From: Candidatus Rokuibacteriota bacterium
GTDB lineage: Bacteria > JAUVQV01
DNA: 20,469 nucleotides
Direction of reading: 5' to 3'
NCBI GenBank assembly: GCA_030609125.1
Contig: JAUWCW010000010.1
Span: 1 to 20,469, forward strand
Below, piece by piece: positions 6,538 through 14,104 of this stretch (its first letter is position 1; every line of letters begins with the position of its first letter). The notes under the pieces are model-generated. The model was not told the origin of the DNA. It did not search any database and worked only from the letters and a program-made list of their open reading frames with translations. The translations under genes and the position numbers were made by a program.

Positions 6538-7641
6538 TCAGCGCGCTCGGTTGAGGGGGGCGAGGGAGGGGAGGGTGAACCGGCCCTTGGCGAAGACAGT
6601 CTTCCCGTCGATGACGACCCGGCCCGCGCGTCCCAGCCGGGTGACGATGTCCCAGTGGATTGCCGAGCGATTGCCGTTGAAGCAGCGGCGGTAAGCGTTG
6701 CCGAGGGCGAGGTGGATGGAGCCGAACATTTTCTCGTCGAAGAGGGTGCTCCCCACGGGCTCCCTGATCCTCCGGTTGGTGCCGAAGGAGAACTCGCCCA
6801 CGTACCTCGCGCCGGGGTCGATGTCAAGGATGCGGTTCAGCGCCCTTTCTCCCGACCGGCACGTTGCCTTTACCGCCTTGCCTCGCGAGAACTCGAGAAC
6901 GATGCTCTCGAAGGTTCGCCCGTCATAGGTCGTCGGGCAGTTGAAGGTGATGATCCCTTCCACCGAGCGCCTCACCGGCGCCGAGAAGACCTCCCCGTCG
7001 GGAAGGTTCCTCTGTCCGTCGGCCTTGACCCCGGGGAGCCCTTTGAGACTGAAGGAGAAGTCCGTTCCGGGAGCCTCGACATGGACCCTGTCGGCCCGCT
7101 CCAGGAGACGTCGCAGCGGCTCCTGCTTTCTCGACTCCCGCGCCCAGTCGAGATTACAGGCGCGGAAGGTGAAGTCCTCGTACTCCTCGAGGGACATCCC
7201 CGCGCTCTGGGCGGCGCCGTGGGTGGGATAGCGGCAGACGACCCAGCGGGTGTGATTTACGCGCCGGTCGAGGAGGGGGCGGAGGGTCTTCTCGTGAAGC
7301 AGCTGCAGCTCCTGGTCGGAGCCGGCGTAGACCTTCGAGTTCTGCACCGCCCCGATGCCGATGGAGACGTCGACCTTCTTCAGAAAGTCGAGCTTGTGGC
7401 GGGGAAAACGGGAGAGCTGCTCCCGCGTCCCGAAGCGGTAGAGATCCTTCGTGATCTCCGGGAAGCTGAAGGAGATCTCCACGTGGGCCGCCCGGCGGAG
7501 GAGGCAGAGGCGGTGCACCTCCTTGACGAGGGGCACGCACTCCTCCCCGACGGCGCTGATGAGGACTACGTCCCCCTTATTCACCGCCGTGGAGTAGTTG
7601 ACGATGATGCCTGCGAGCTTCCTGATTCTCGGGTCGTTCAC
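6538..7641 (-). CDS. M29-family aminopeptidase (AmpS/PepS-like)
   Basis: The 367-aa metallo-aminopeptidase removes N-terminal residues from peptides, probably in the cytoplasm (no signal peptide). All ligand positions I recall for the family can be placed: Glu217 in NLPDGEVF, Glu283 in VGEFSFG, His310 and Tyr317 in GSIHLALGNAY, and His329 and Asp331 in AIHWD. The Glu217-Glu283 spacing of 66 equals that of the thermophilic AmpT enzyme as I remember it; the stretch between Tyr317 and His329 is about 12 residues shorter. The start is GTG at 7641, with GGAGG 11 nt upstream, 7 nt after the acyltransferase stop, so the two are co-transcribed. Its substrate preference and the reason for the pairing are unknown. 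Confidence 0.85.
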   Translation of the reverse strand: MNDPRIRKLAGIIVNYSTAVNKGDVVLISAVGEECVPLVKEVHRLCLLRRAAHVEISFSFPEITKDLYRFGTREQLSRFPRHKLDFLKKVDVSIGIGAVQNSKVYAGSDQELQLLHEKTLRPLLDRRVNHTRWVVCRYPTHGAAQSAGMSLEEYEDFTFRACNLDWARESRKQEPLRRLLERADRVHVEAPGTDFSFSLKGLPGVKADGQRNLPDGEVFSAPVRRSVEGIITFNCPTTYDGRTFESIVLEFSRGKAVKATCRSGERALNRILDIDPGARYVGEFSFGTNRRIREPVGSTLFDEKMFGSIHLALGNAYRRCFNGNRSAIHWDIVTRLGRAGRVVIDGKTVFAKGRFTLPSLAPLNRAR

Positions 7642-7648
7642 TCTCTTT

Positions 7649-9028
7649 TCATCCTCCTTCGGAGTGCGCGTTGTCGCGGTACTCGACCGCCATCCCGGCG
7701 ACCTGGTCGGCCAGGGCCCGGCGCCGCTCTCTCAGGTCGTTCCAGACCCTGCGCCCGCCGCGGAGCCGGAGGTAGCTGAGAGACTCGCGCCAGAAGCTCC
7801 CGCGCTCCTCGTGGAAGTTCATGGCGATGTACCCGGTGAGCGGTGCAAGGAGGGCCGTCACGACGGCCCAGGTTCCCCCGAGAAAGATGCCGGCCAGGAC
7901 GGTCTCGAGGGCCCAGGCGATGGGGTAGATGAAGATGCCTCCGAAGATCTTCATGGTGCCCAGCATCTGCGGGGTTTCGCGCTCCTTGCGGGCGACGTGC
8001 TTTGTCGCCTCGTACGGGAGCCAGTTGAGGAGGGTCCCGATCAGGGCGATGGGCAGAAGAACGACCAGCCGGCCCAGCGTCCGCAGAAGGTAGCCCGCGA
8101 CGCGGCTCCGGGAGTAGCTCGATACGACCTGCTCGTCGCGCAGGCCGGTGGCGCGCAGCATCCTGTCGTAGCGTTCGACGTCGCGGGCCAGTGCGGCGAC
8201 CTGGTCCGGGGCGCGCTCCTTCATCACTTCGTACCCTTCGGCGAACCGCTTTCTCACCTCGAAGAGGCTGGCCATGCCGAGACGCTCGGGCAGCTCCGAG
8301 GGGCCCCGGGCGTAGAGGTCGCCGGCCCTTTCCAGGAGGCGCGCCTCCTCCCACGAACCGTAGTTGAGGGTGACGCCGCGGAGCGCTTCCTCCACGCGGG
8401 CGGTCAGGGCGTTGCGCGCTCCGCGCTGATCGTCCGCCTGGCGGGCAGCCTCCGCTGAGGGATCGACGGGTTCTCCAACGGTCAGGAGCGCCCTGGACCT
8501 GAAGAGGTGCTTGGCGTCGAAGGTCAGCCCCACGGGAACGATCTTTATGCCGAGGGGTCCGTATTTTTCCTCCGCGCCGAGGACGATGCGGGCCACGCCC
8601 GTCTTGACGGGCATCATGGACGGCTCGGTGTAGCTCACACCTTCGGGAAAAATGCCGATCACCGCTCCCTCGGCCAGCGCCCTGTAGCAGGCGTCGAAGG
8701 TCTGCAGGTTCTGCGAGGCCCGCGTTCCCTTGTCCTGTATCCGGTAGACGGGAACGCTGCCGGCGAGCCGGAGGAAGGGACGGACCGTCCAGATGTCCCA
8801 GAGGGTGTGTTTGGCGAGAAAGCGCGGTGTCCGCGGTAGAAAGCCGGTAACCAGGACCGGGTCCACCAGGGCGTTGGGGTGGTTGGCGGCGTAGACGAGC
8901 GGCCCCTCCCGCGGGACGCGGCCGGCTCCCTCGACCTGGATCTCCCGGAAGAAGAGTGAGCCCATCAGGCGGGCGAAGGCCCTGGTGAAACGCTCGAAAG
9001 CGCGGCGGGACCCCTGCGTGTCGGACAT
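7649..9028 (-). CDS. PlsC-domain acyltransferase (1-acylglycerol-3-phosphate type) with C-terminal membrane region
   Basis: The 459-aa protein has an N-terminal LPLAT domain. The catalytic box is NHPNALVDP (His50...Asp56, an HX5D spacing like yeast Sct1/Gpt2-type enzymes rather than the commoner HX4D). AKHTLWDIWTVRPFLRLAG follows, then the substrate box IGIFPEGVSYTEP (FPEG 127-130) and VPVGLTF. It probably acylates glycerol-3-phosphate or lysophosphatidate for phospholipid synthesis at the inner membrane. The C-terminal half, roughly 150-200 residues beyond a simple PlsC domain, has hydrophobic stretches (VVLLPIALIGTLLNWLP and the region around GTWAVVTALLAPLTGYIAMN). The ATG at 9028 sits 7 nt after GGGAGGG. 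It is driven by the minus-strand promoter at 9054-9083 and followed by the M29 gene. Confidence 0.85.
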   Translation of the reverse strand: MSDTQGSRRAFERFTRAFARLMGSLFFREIQVEGAGRVPREGPLVYAANHPNALVDPVLVTGFLPRTPRFLAKHTLWDIWTVRPFLRLAGSVPVYRIQDKGTRASQNLQTFDACYRALAEGAVIGIFPEGVSYTEPSMMPVKTGVARIVLGAEEKYGPLGIKIVPVGLTFDAKHLFRSRALLTVGEPVDPSAEAARQADDQRGARNALTARVEEALRGVTLNYGSWEEARLLERAGDLYARGPSELPERLGMASLFEVRKRFAEGYEVMKERAPDQVAALARDVERYDRMLRATGLRDEQVVSSYSRSRVAGYLLRTLGRLVVLLPIALIGTLLNWLPYEATKHVARKERETPQMLGTMKIFGGIFIYPIAWALETVLAGIFLGGTWAVVTALLAPLTGYIAMNFHEERGSFWRESLSYLRLRGGRRVWNDLRERRRALADQVAGMAVEYRDNAHSEGG

Positions 9029-9053
9029 GGAACAACCCTCCCGGAGAGGTTTT

Positions 9054-9083
9054 CTTGTACCCCCGCTGAGCCCGCCCTGTCAA
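9054..9083 (-). promoter_or_regulatory. Sigma70-like promoter of the acyltransferase operon
   Basis: On the minus strand a perfect -35 TTGACA (9083-9078) is followed by an 18-nt G-rich spacer and a -10 TACAAG (9059-9054, 4 of 6). The predicted start near 9047 leaves a leader of about 19 nt with GGGAGGG before the ATG at 9028. Confidence 0.55.
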
Positions 9084-9114
9084 GCAAGGGCTCAGGTCCG
9101 CACTCTTGACAGGG
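9075..9114. repeat. 10-bp inverted repeat holding two divergent -35 boxes
   Basis: CCCTGTCAAG (9075-9084) and CTTGACAGGG (9105-9114) are perfect reverse complements separated by 20 nt. Each arm contains the TTGACA of one of the two divergent promoters. This may simply reflect two similar promoters back to back, or it may be an operator serving both. Confidence 0.6.
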
Positions 9115-9134
9115 GGCGCTCTGGACGCTATGAG
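9106..9134 (+). promoter_or_regulatory. Sigma70-like promoter of the MFS gene
   Basis: A perfect -35 TTGACA (9106-9111), a 17-nt spacer and a -10 TATGAG (9129-9134, 4 of 6). A start near 9141 gives a leader of about 90 nt before the GTG at 9230. Confidence 0.55.
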
Positions 9135-9229
9135 TTCAATGCCGGGTTTTTGGGGCCGGCACAACGGGACTCTGTTACTCCTCTGACTCAATCCGGCAGG
9201 GGGCCGCAATCGGGAAAGGCGGTGCATCG

Positions 9230-10534
9230 GTGGGGCAGCTGAACAGGAAGGCGATCGCCGGGTGGAGCCTGTACGACTGGGCCAACTCCGCTTTCGCCAC
9301 CACGGTCATGGCGGGCTTCTTCCCCATTTTCTTCAAGCAGTACTGGAGTGCCGGCGCCGACGCGACGGTGAGCACCGCCCGCCTGGGACTGGCCAACTCG
9401 ATAGGAGGTGTCCTCGTCGCCGCCTGCGCCCCGCTCCTGGGGGCCATTGCCGACAGGGGCTCCTCCCGCAAGAGGTTCCTTATCTTCTTCGCCTTTATGG
9501 GAGTTGTGATGACCTCCTCCCTCACCTTCGTGGCCCACGGAAACTGGCAGCTGGCGGCTTTTCTCTTCGTCTGCGCCACCATCGGTTTTTCGGGGAGCAA
9601 CATTTTCTACGACGCCCTGCTCACCGTCGTCTCTCCCGAGAAGAAGCTGGACCAGATCTCGGCCCTGGGGTTCGCCGTGGGGTATCTCGGAGGAGGGGTC
9701 CTCTTTTCCTTCAATGTCTGGATGACACTGCGGCCAGAGACCTTCGGCTTCGCCGATGCCGTCGCGGCGGTGAAGTTCTCCTTCCTCACCGTGGGGATAT
9801 GGTGGGCGGTCTTTTCACTCCCGCTCATTATCTTCGTGAAGGAGCCCGACGGGGCGCGGGAGCAGGCGGGTTTCGCCATGCTGCGCGCCGGCGCACGGCA
9901 GCTCGGCAGCACGTTCAGGGAGATCCGCCACCTCAAGACCATCGCCCTCTTCCTGGCGGCGTACTGGCTCTACATCGACGGCGTGGACACCATCGTCCGC
10001 ATGGCCGTCGACTACGGCATGTCCATCGGCTTCGAGCCCAACGACCTGATCCTGGCCCTTCTGATGACGCAGTTCGTCGGCTTCCCGTCGGCCATCGCCT
10101 TCGGGCAGATCGGCAGGAAGATCGGCGCCAAGAGGGCGATCCTCATCGCCATCGGCGTCTACCTGATCATCTCCATCTGGGGGGCTTTCATGAAGGAGCG
10201 CCACGAGTTCTTCATCATGGCCGGCGCCATCGGCCTCGTCCAGGGCGGGGTCCAGGCGCTGAGCCGCTCTTTTTATGCCAGGATCATCCCCGCCGATAAA
10301 GCGGCGGAGTACTTCGGTTTCTACAACATGCTCGGCAAGTTCGCCGCCGTCATCGGGCCGGTGCTCATGGGGGGGACGGGTCTGCTCGTAAGGTCCCTCG
10401 GCTACAGCAGCGACACTGCGTCGAGGGTGAGCATCACGTCCCTGGCGCTTCTTTTCATCGCCGGCGGAACGCTCCTGCTCTTCGTCGACGAAGAAAAGGG
10501 AAGAAGGGAAGCGGCCTACCTCACCTCAAAATAG
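9230..10534 (+). CDS. MFS transporter, UMF1 / Atg22-like family
   Basis: The 434-aa integral membrane protein has about 12 hydrophobic segments. The opening AGWSLYDWANSAFATTVMAG, followed by FFPIFFKQYW, is the signature of the UMF1 branch of the major facilitator superfamily (related to yeast Atg22). LLGAIADRGSSRKRFL corresponds to the MFS loop 2-3 motif, and QALSRSFYARIIPADKAAEYFGFYNMLGKF is another conserved stretch of the family. Substrates of bacterial members are mostly unknown; export of amino acids or small metabolites is inferred from Atg22. The start is GTG at 9230, with AAGG about 11 nt upstream. It stands alone in its orientation, with its own promoter at 9106-9134, and converges on the methyltransferase gene. 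Confidence 0.85.
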   Translation: MGQLNRKAIAGWSLYDWANSAFATTVMAGFFPIFFKQYWSAGADATVSTARLGLANSIGGVLVAACAPLLGAIADRGSSRKRFLIFFAFMGVVMTSSLTFVAHGNWQLAAFLFVCATIGFSGSNIFYDALLTVVSPEKKLDQISALGFAVGYLGGGVLFSFNVWMTLRPETFGFADAVAAVKFSFLTVGIWWAVFSLPLIIFVKEPDGAREQAGFAMLRAGARQLGSTFREIRHLKTIALFLAAYWLYIDGVDTIVRMAVDYGMSIGFEPNDLILALLMTQFVGFPSAIAFGQIGRKIGAKRAILIAIGVYLIISIWGAFMKERHEFFIMAGAIGLVQGGVQALSRSFYARIIPADKAAEYFGFYNMLGKFAAVIGPVLMGGTGLLVRSLGYSSDTASRVSITSLALLFIAGGTLLLFVDEEKGRREAAYLTSK

Positions 10535-10546
10535 AAGGCACGCGAA

Positions 10547-10593
10547 AAAGGTATCCGATGTGCTCTTGCGGGGAAGATAAATCAGATACCTTT
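10547..10593. terminator. Possible bidirectional terminator between convergent genes
   Basis: AAAGGTATC (10547-10555) and GATACCTTT (10585-10593) are perfect 9-bp complements with a 29-nt loop. The right arm overlaps the last codons of the methyltransferase gene and is followed by CTTGTGG on the plus strand; on the minus strand the left arm is followed by TTCGCG. The T-runs are mostly inside the stem, so strength is doubtful. Confidence 0.35.
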
Positions 10594-11193
10594 CTTGTGG
10601 ACGGAGAGGATGAGTTCGTCCTCCATGAGGTCGTCGTGAAGGGTCGCTGAAGGGGAGAGTTCTTCGCGGGCGAAGCCCAGCAGTGCCTCCGGTTCCTCGT
10701 AGTGCATGTCCATCTCCCTGTACGCCGCGCGGGCGGAAGGAACGTTGAGGTGGAGGCTCTCGCGGCACATCGGCATGAGCTTCCTGAGAGACGCGCGCAG
10801 CGAATCCGCGATCCCGGCGATGCGCAGATTGAAGACGCCGCAGATGAGGATCACATCGAAGGTGCGGTCCAGCCGCTCCTCTTCGATGTCGTGAACGAGG
10901 AACTCAACTTCCGGGTGCTTCCGCCGCGCCAGGCCGACGAGATTTTCATTGACGTCGATGCCGCAGTAGCGCACCAGACGCCCGCTGTCGCGAAAGAAAC
11001 CGTAGAGGTCTCCCTTGCCGCAGCCAAAGTCGAGGACATCCTTGCCCGTAAGGTCGCCCGCAGCTTCGAGGATGGCGAGGTATCTGGAGTGCTGGCCCAC
11101 TGAGGTCCACCGCAGCGCCTCCGGCAAGTCGCCGAACCTGGCAAGGTGACGGTCGTAGAACCTGAGCAGCTCGTCCTTGCCGTACGGATCCAT
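10582..11193 (-). CDS. Class I SAM-dependent methyltransferase
   Basis: The 203-aa protein has the SAM-binding motif I VLDFGCGKGD (53-62), motif II YCGIDVNENLVGLAR with the acidic residue at its end, and FDVILICGVFN as the motif IV region. The N-terminus (DELLRFYDRHLARFGDLPEALRWTS...RY) resembles orphan methyltransferases often annotated only as 'trans-aconitate-like' or 'class I'. The substrate cannot be inferred. The ATG at 11193 lies 36 nt after the upstream hypothetical gene in the same direction, so it is probably the third gene of the pckG transcript. The stop falls in the stem shared with the convergent MFS gene. Confidence 0.8.
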   Translation of the reverse strand: MDPYGKDELLRFYDRHLARFGDLPEALRWTSVGQHSRYLAILEAAGDLTGKDVLDFGCGKGDLYGFFRDSGRLVRYCGIDVNENLVGLARRKHPEVEFLVHDIEEERLDRTFDVILICGVFNLRIAGIADSLRASLRKLMPMCRESLHLNVPSARAAYREMDMHYEEPEALLGFAREELSPSATLHDDLMEDELILSVHKKGI

Positions 11194-11229
11194 GGGACTC
11201 GTTTCAGGAAAGAGGGGAGGGAGAGCGCA

Positions 11230-11646
11230 TCAGGCTTCCTTGAGATCCAGCTCTTTTTTCAGCCAGTCAACGATCTCGTCGGTGATGGCGTACATGGCAT
11301 TCGCCGGAGGGTCGGGTGGGGAATCGATGGCCCTCTTGAGCATTTCCGCGGGGATCTCGTCAATCCTGCCCACGGTGGTCATGACGCCTTCCTTGCCGAC
11401 CCTCATCAGCATGAGGGTTGGGGGATCCTCGTGGGTTTCGATGTAGAAGGAGCAGCCCGCGGTGTCCCTGACAGCCTTCGGTCCGACGCGGGGCGCCATG
11501 ATCATCTGCGGCGTCACGTCGAAGCGAATCCTCGCCAGGAGGTCGGGGCGTCTCTTGATGTCCTTCAGTTCCTGAAGGGCAAAGACGTTGAGGCTCTCGG
11601 CGAACTCGTTGAGTTCCTGTATCTTCTTCGGGTCTGTAGGATGCAT
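11230..11646 (-). CDS. Hypothetical protein, 138 aa, downstream of pckG
   Basis: I do not recognise a family. The product is soluble-looking, without signal peptide or membrane helix. It has a helical N-terminus (KKIQELNEFAESLNVFALQE), a central part with FDVTPQMIMAPRVGP, CSFYIETHEDPPTLMLMRVG and MTTVGRIDEIP, and a charged C-terminal helix (DEIVDWLKKELDLKE). A single Cys is present. I chose the ATG at 11646 because AAGGAAGG sits 5 nt before it; a GTG at 11652 abuts that site with no spacing. It lies 17 nt after pckG and 36 nt before the methyltransferase, so all three probably share a transcript. A regulatory or accessory role towards PEP carboxykinase is possible but unsupported by sequence. 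Confidence 0.65.
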   Translation of the reverse strand: MHPTDPKKIQELNEFAESLNVFALQELKDIKRRPDLLARIRFDVTPQMIMAPRVGPKAVRDTAGCSFYIETHEDPPTLMLMRVGKEGVMTTVGRIDEIPAEMLKRAIDSPPDPPANAMYAITDEIVDWLKKELDLKEA

Positions 11647-11663
11647 GCTCACCTTCCTTTGAT

Positions 11664-13457
11664 TCAGGAACGTTCGAGTCGTTCCTTGAGTTTTCCCAGC
11701 TCTTTCCTGAGCCGCCCCGGCAGCCGGTCGCCGAACTGGTCGAAGTGGGCCTGGATATCGGGAATTTCGGCCTTCATCGCCTCGGTGTCGACGGTCAGGA
11801 GTTCGGTCATGTCCTCGGCACTGACGTCGAGGCCGCTGATGTCCAGCCCGCCCTCTTCGGGCATCAGGCCTATGGGGGTCTCCTTTGCCCCGACCGTTCC
11901 GTCAACGCGGTCACACATCCACTTCAGGACCCGGCTGTTCTCTCCAAAGCCCGGCCAGAGCCAGCGGCCGTCGGGGGTCTGCCTGAACCAGTTGACGTAG
12001 AAGATCCTGGGGGCTTTTTCCCCCAGCCGGTCGCCCATGTCGAACCAGTGATGGAAGTAGTCGCCCATGTTGTAGCCGCAGAAGGGCTTCATGGCGAAGG
12101 GGTCACGGCGCAGGTTGCCGACGGCGCCGATATTGGCGGCAGTGGTTTCCGAGGCGGCGGTGGCTCCGAGAAAGACGCCGTGGTTCCAGTTGAAGGCCTC
12201 GTGTACCAGGGGCACCACCGAGGTCCGGCGGCCGCCGAAAATGAAGATGTCGATGGGGACGCCTTCCGGGTTTTCCCAATCCGGGCTGATCGTCGGGCAC
12301 TGGGAAGCGGGGGCGGTGAAACGGGCGTTGGGGTGCGCCGCGGCCTCCGGGCTCTCAGGCGTCCAATCGCGGCACTTCCAGTCGATGGCGTGCGACGGGA
12401 CGGGCCCGTCCATCCCTTCCCACCAGATGTCGCCGTCGTCGGTGAGGGCGCAGTTGGTGAAGATGCAGTTTTCTTTCAAGGTGTCCATCGCCATCGGGTT
12501 GGTCTCATATGAGGTCCCGGGGGCAACGCCGAAGAAGCCGGCCTCCGGATTGATGGCGTAGAGCCTGCCGTCGGGGCCGACCTTCATCCAGGCGATGTCG
12601 TCCCCGATGGTCTCCACCTTCCATCCCGGTATGGTGGGCCGGAGCATGGCCAGGTTGGTTTTGCCGCAGGCTGACGGAAAGGCCCCGCCGATGTGGTACT
12701 GCTTCCCCTCGGGGCTGGTCAGGCGCAGGATGAGCATGTGTTCCGCCATCCAGCCCTCCCGCCTGGCAATCGCCGAGGCGATGCGCAGGGCGAGGCACTT
12801 CTTGCCCAGAAGGGCGTTGCCGCCGTAGCCTGAGCCGTAGGACCAGATGGTGTTCTCCTGGGGAAAGTGGCTGATGTACTTCTTCTCCAGCGGGGCGCAG
12901 GGCCAGGTGACGTCTTTCTGCCCGGGCTTGAGGGGTGCGCCGATGGAGTGCAGGCAGGGGACGAACTCCCCGTCCGTGCCGAGCACTTCCAGGACCCTCG
13001 ATCCCACCCGGGTCATGATGTGCATGTTGCAGACCACGTAGGGGCTGTCGGTGATCTCGACACCGATCTTCGCCAGCGGAGAGCCGACGGGTCCCATCGA
13101 AAAGGGGATGACGTACATTGTGCGCCCCCCCATGCAGCCGTCGTAGAGCTCCAGCATCCGCGGCTTGAGTTCGTCGGGATCCATCCAGTTGTTCGTCGGG
13201 CCCGCCTCGTCCTGCGTGGGCGTGCTTATGTAGGTCTGGTCCTCCACCCGGGCCACGTCCGAAGGGTCGGAGCAGAAGGCAAAACTGTTGGGTCTCTTCT
13301 TCAGGGGAGTGGCCCCTCCCTGCTCGACCATAAGGGCCATCAGGCGGTCGTACTCTTCCTTTGATCCGTCACACCATTCCACGCGCGCGGGCTTGCACAT
13401 CGCCGCCACTTCCTTAACCCAGCGGTTCAGCCCTTCATGGTTGCAGCTCACAGTCAT
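11664..13457 (-). CDS. pckG: Phosphoenolpyruvate carboxykinase (GTP)
   Basis: The 597-aa enzyme interconverts oxaloacetate and PEP with GTP/GDP, at the start of gluconeogenesis or in anaplerosis, in the cytoplasm. Clear GTP-PEPCK marks are the P-loop [12 protein letters not shown] (258-269) with its reactive cysteine (Cys264), the kinase-2 region [10 protein letters not shown] (282-291), [20 protein letters not shown] (405-424), [11 protein letters not shown] and [20 protein letters not shown]. Full family length. The ATG at 13457 has GGAG 8 nt upstream and matches the usual N-terminus (NRWVKEVA...). The frame stays open to 13553, but the extra 32 residues are low-complexity and polar. A promoter with a palindrome over the -10 lies at 13604-13634, giving a leader of about 140 nt. 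Confidence 0.95.
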   Translation of the reverse strand: MTVSCNHEGLNRWVKEVAAMCKPARVEWCDGSKEEYDRLMALMVEQGGATPLKKRPNSFAFCSDPSDVARVEDQTYISTPTQDEAGPTNNWMDPDELKPRMLELYDGCMGGRTMYVIPFSMGPVGSPLAKIGVEITDSPYVVCNMHIMTRVGSRVLEVLGTDGEFVPCLHSIGAPLKPGQKDVTWPCAPLEKKYISHFPQENTIWSYGSGYGGNALLGKKCLALRIASAIARREGWMAEHMLILRLTSPEGKQYHIGGAFPSACGKTNLAMLRPTIPGWKVETIGDDIAWMKVGPDGRLYAINPEAGFFGVAPGTSYETNPMAMDTLKENCIFTNCALTDDGDIWWEGMDGPVPSHAIDWKCRDWTPESPEAAAHPNARFTAPASQCPTISPDWENPEGVPIDIFIFGGRRTSVVPLVHEAFNWNHGVFLGATAASETTAANIGAVGNLRRDPFAMKPFCGYNMGDYFHHWFDMGDRLGEKAPRIFYVNWFRQTPDGRWLWPGFGENSRVLKWMCDRVDGTVGAKETPIGLMPEEGGLDISGLDVSAEDMTELLTVDTEAMKAEIPDIQAHFDQFGDRLPGRLRKELGKLKERLERS

Positions 13458-13603
13458 CCGTCTTTCTCCATCTTCCAGACTCGCGTTTTCAGGCGGTTCC
13501 GGCTGATTTGCCGACTGCCGGCGCGAGTGCCTTGCACGAACCGTTGTGTTCAAGAGTAAATCAGCTCGAAATCACATCTGGGATAACAACGATTGCAGTT
13601 GAG

Positions 13604-13634
13604 AAAGTATATACTTTTCCAGAGCGCCCGTCCA
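13604..13634 (-). promoter_or_regulatory. pckG promoter with a palindrome over the -10 box
   Basis: On the minus strand, -35 TGGACG (13634-13629, 4 of 6), a 17-nt spacer and -10 TATACT (13611-13606, 5 of 6). The perfect 14-bp palindrome AAAGTATATACTTT (13604-13617) covers the -10, a suitable place for a dimeric repressor. The predicted start is near 13599. Confidence 0.45.
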
Positions 13635-13638
13635 CTCC

Positions 13639-13687
13639 GTCATTCTGAGCCCCTCATTTTGTCATCCCGAGCCCTTCGGCTTGTCAT
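13639..13687. repeat. Degenerate 22-bp tandem repeat
   Basis: Units begin with GTCAT at 13639, 13661 and 13683, exactly 22 bp apart. The first two units agree at 16 of 22 positions (GTCATTCTGAGCCCC... and GTCATCCCGAGCCCT...); the third keeps only GTCATT before running into the trmO stop codon. It resembles the GTCAT-C-GAG type intergenic repeats seen in many bacterial genomes. Confidence 0.45.
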
Positions 13688-14098
13688 TTATCCATCAAGG
13701 CTCGGCCTGTGCGGCCGTATGTCAAGCACGGGTGTGCCGTCCACGGCGTCGACGCCGCGAACGCGAAGAGACGTACCCCGGACCTCCAGGAGTTCCACGG
13801 TGTAGATGGCAAAAGGATTGGGGCGCAGGGGGCTGCGGGTGGCGAAGACCCCACGGGCCGGGCTGGCGGGATCGCCCCGGGGGTTAACCTTCAGCCGGCC
13901 TCTCCCGGCGAGGTGGAGCCAGCAGACGACCAGGAGCCGTTCGTTTTCCTCAATCCCCGACAGCGCTTCCGCGTAGGCCGGATCGATCTCCAGGGTCGCC
14001 TCCGTGCCCGTGTCCCTCCCCTGCCGGGGAGCGTCGGCGGGGTCGGTGAGGGCGGAGCGGACTTTCCCGATAGGCACGACTGAGTAGCTCTCCGCCAC
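13688..14098 (-). CDS. trmO: tRNA (N6-threonylcarbamoyladenosine37-N6)-methyltransferase, TrmO/TsaA family
   Basis: The 136-aa protein matches the TsaA-like (UPF0066) beta-barrel family, which uses SAM to methylate t6A37 in some threonine tRNAs. Visible motifs are PIGKVRS at the start, LVVCWLHLAGR, the conserved GVFATRSPLRPNPFAIYTVE (about 83-102) and the closing GVDAVDGTPVLDIRPH. Only the single domain is present; E. coli TrmO has an extra C-terminal domain, so this is the short form. Archaeal short forms are known only as TsaA-like proteins, and the substrate here is inferred. The start is GTG at 14098, with GGGGAG 9 nt upstream and the sppA stop 6 nt away, so the two genes share a transcript. 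Confidence 0.85.
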   Translation of the reverse strand: MAESYSVVPIGKVRSALTDPADAPRQGRDTGTEATLEIDPAYAEALSGIEENERLLVVCWLHLAGRGRLKVNPRGDPASPARGVFATRSPLRPNPFAIYTVELLEVRGTSLRVRGVDAVDGTPVLDIRPHRPSLDG

Positions 14099-14104
14099 GG
14101 CGGC

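Noticed and set aside
7638-9227. Minus-strand open frame of 529 codons overlapping the acyltransferase gene
   Set aside because: Same strand but different frame from the PlsC protein; Arg/Pro-rich with no motif.
13458-13553. 32-residue N-terminal extension of PEP carboxykinase
   Set aside because: The ATG at 13457 has a good ribosome-binding site and the usual family N-terminus; the extension is low-complexity polar sequence.
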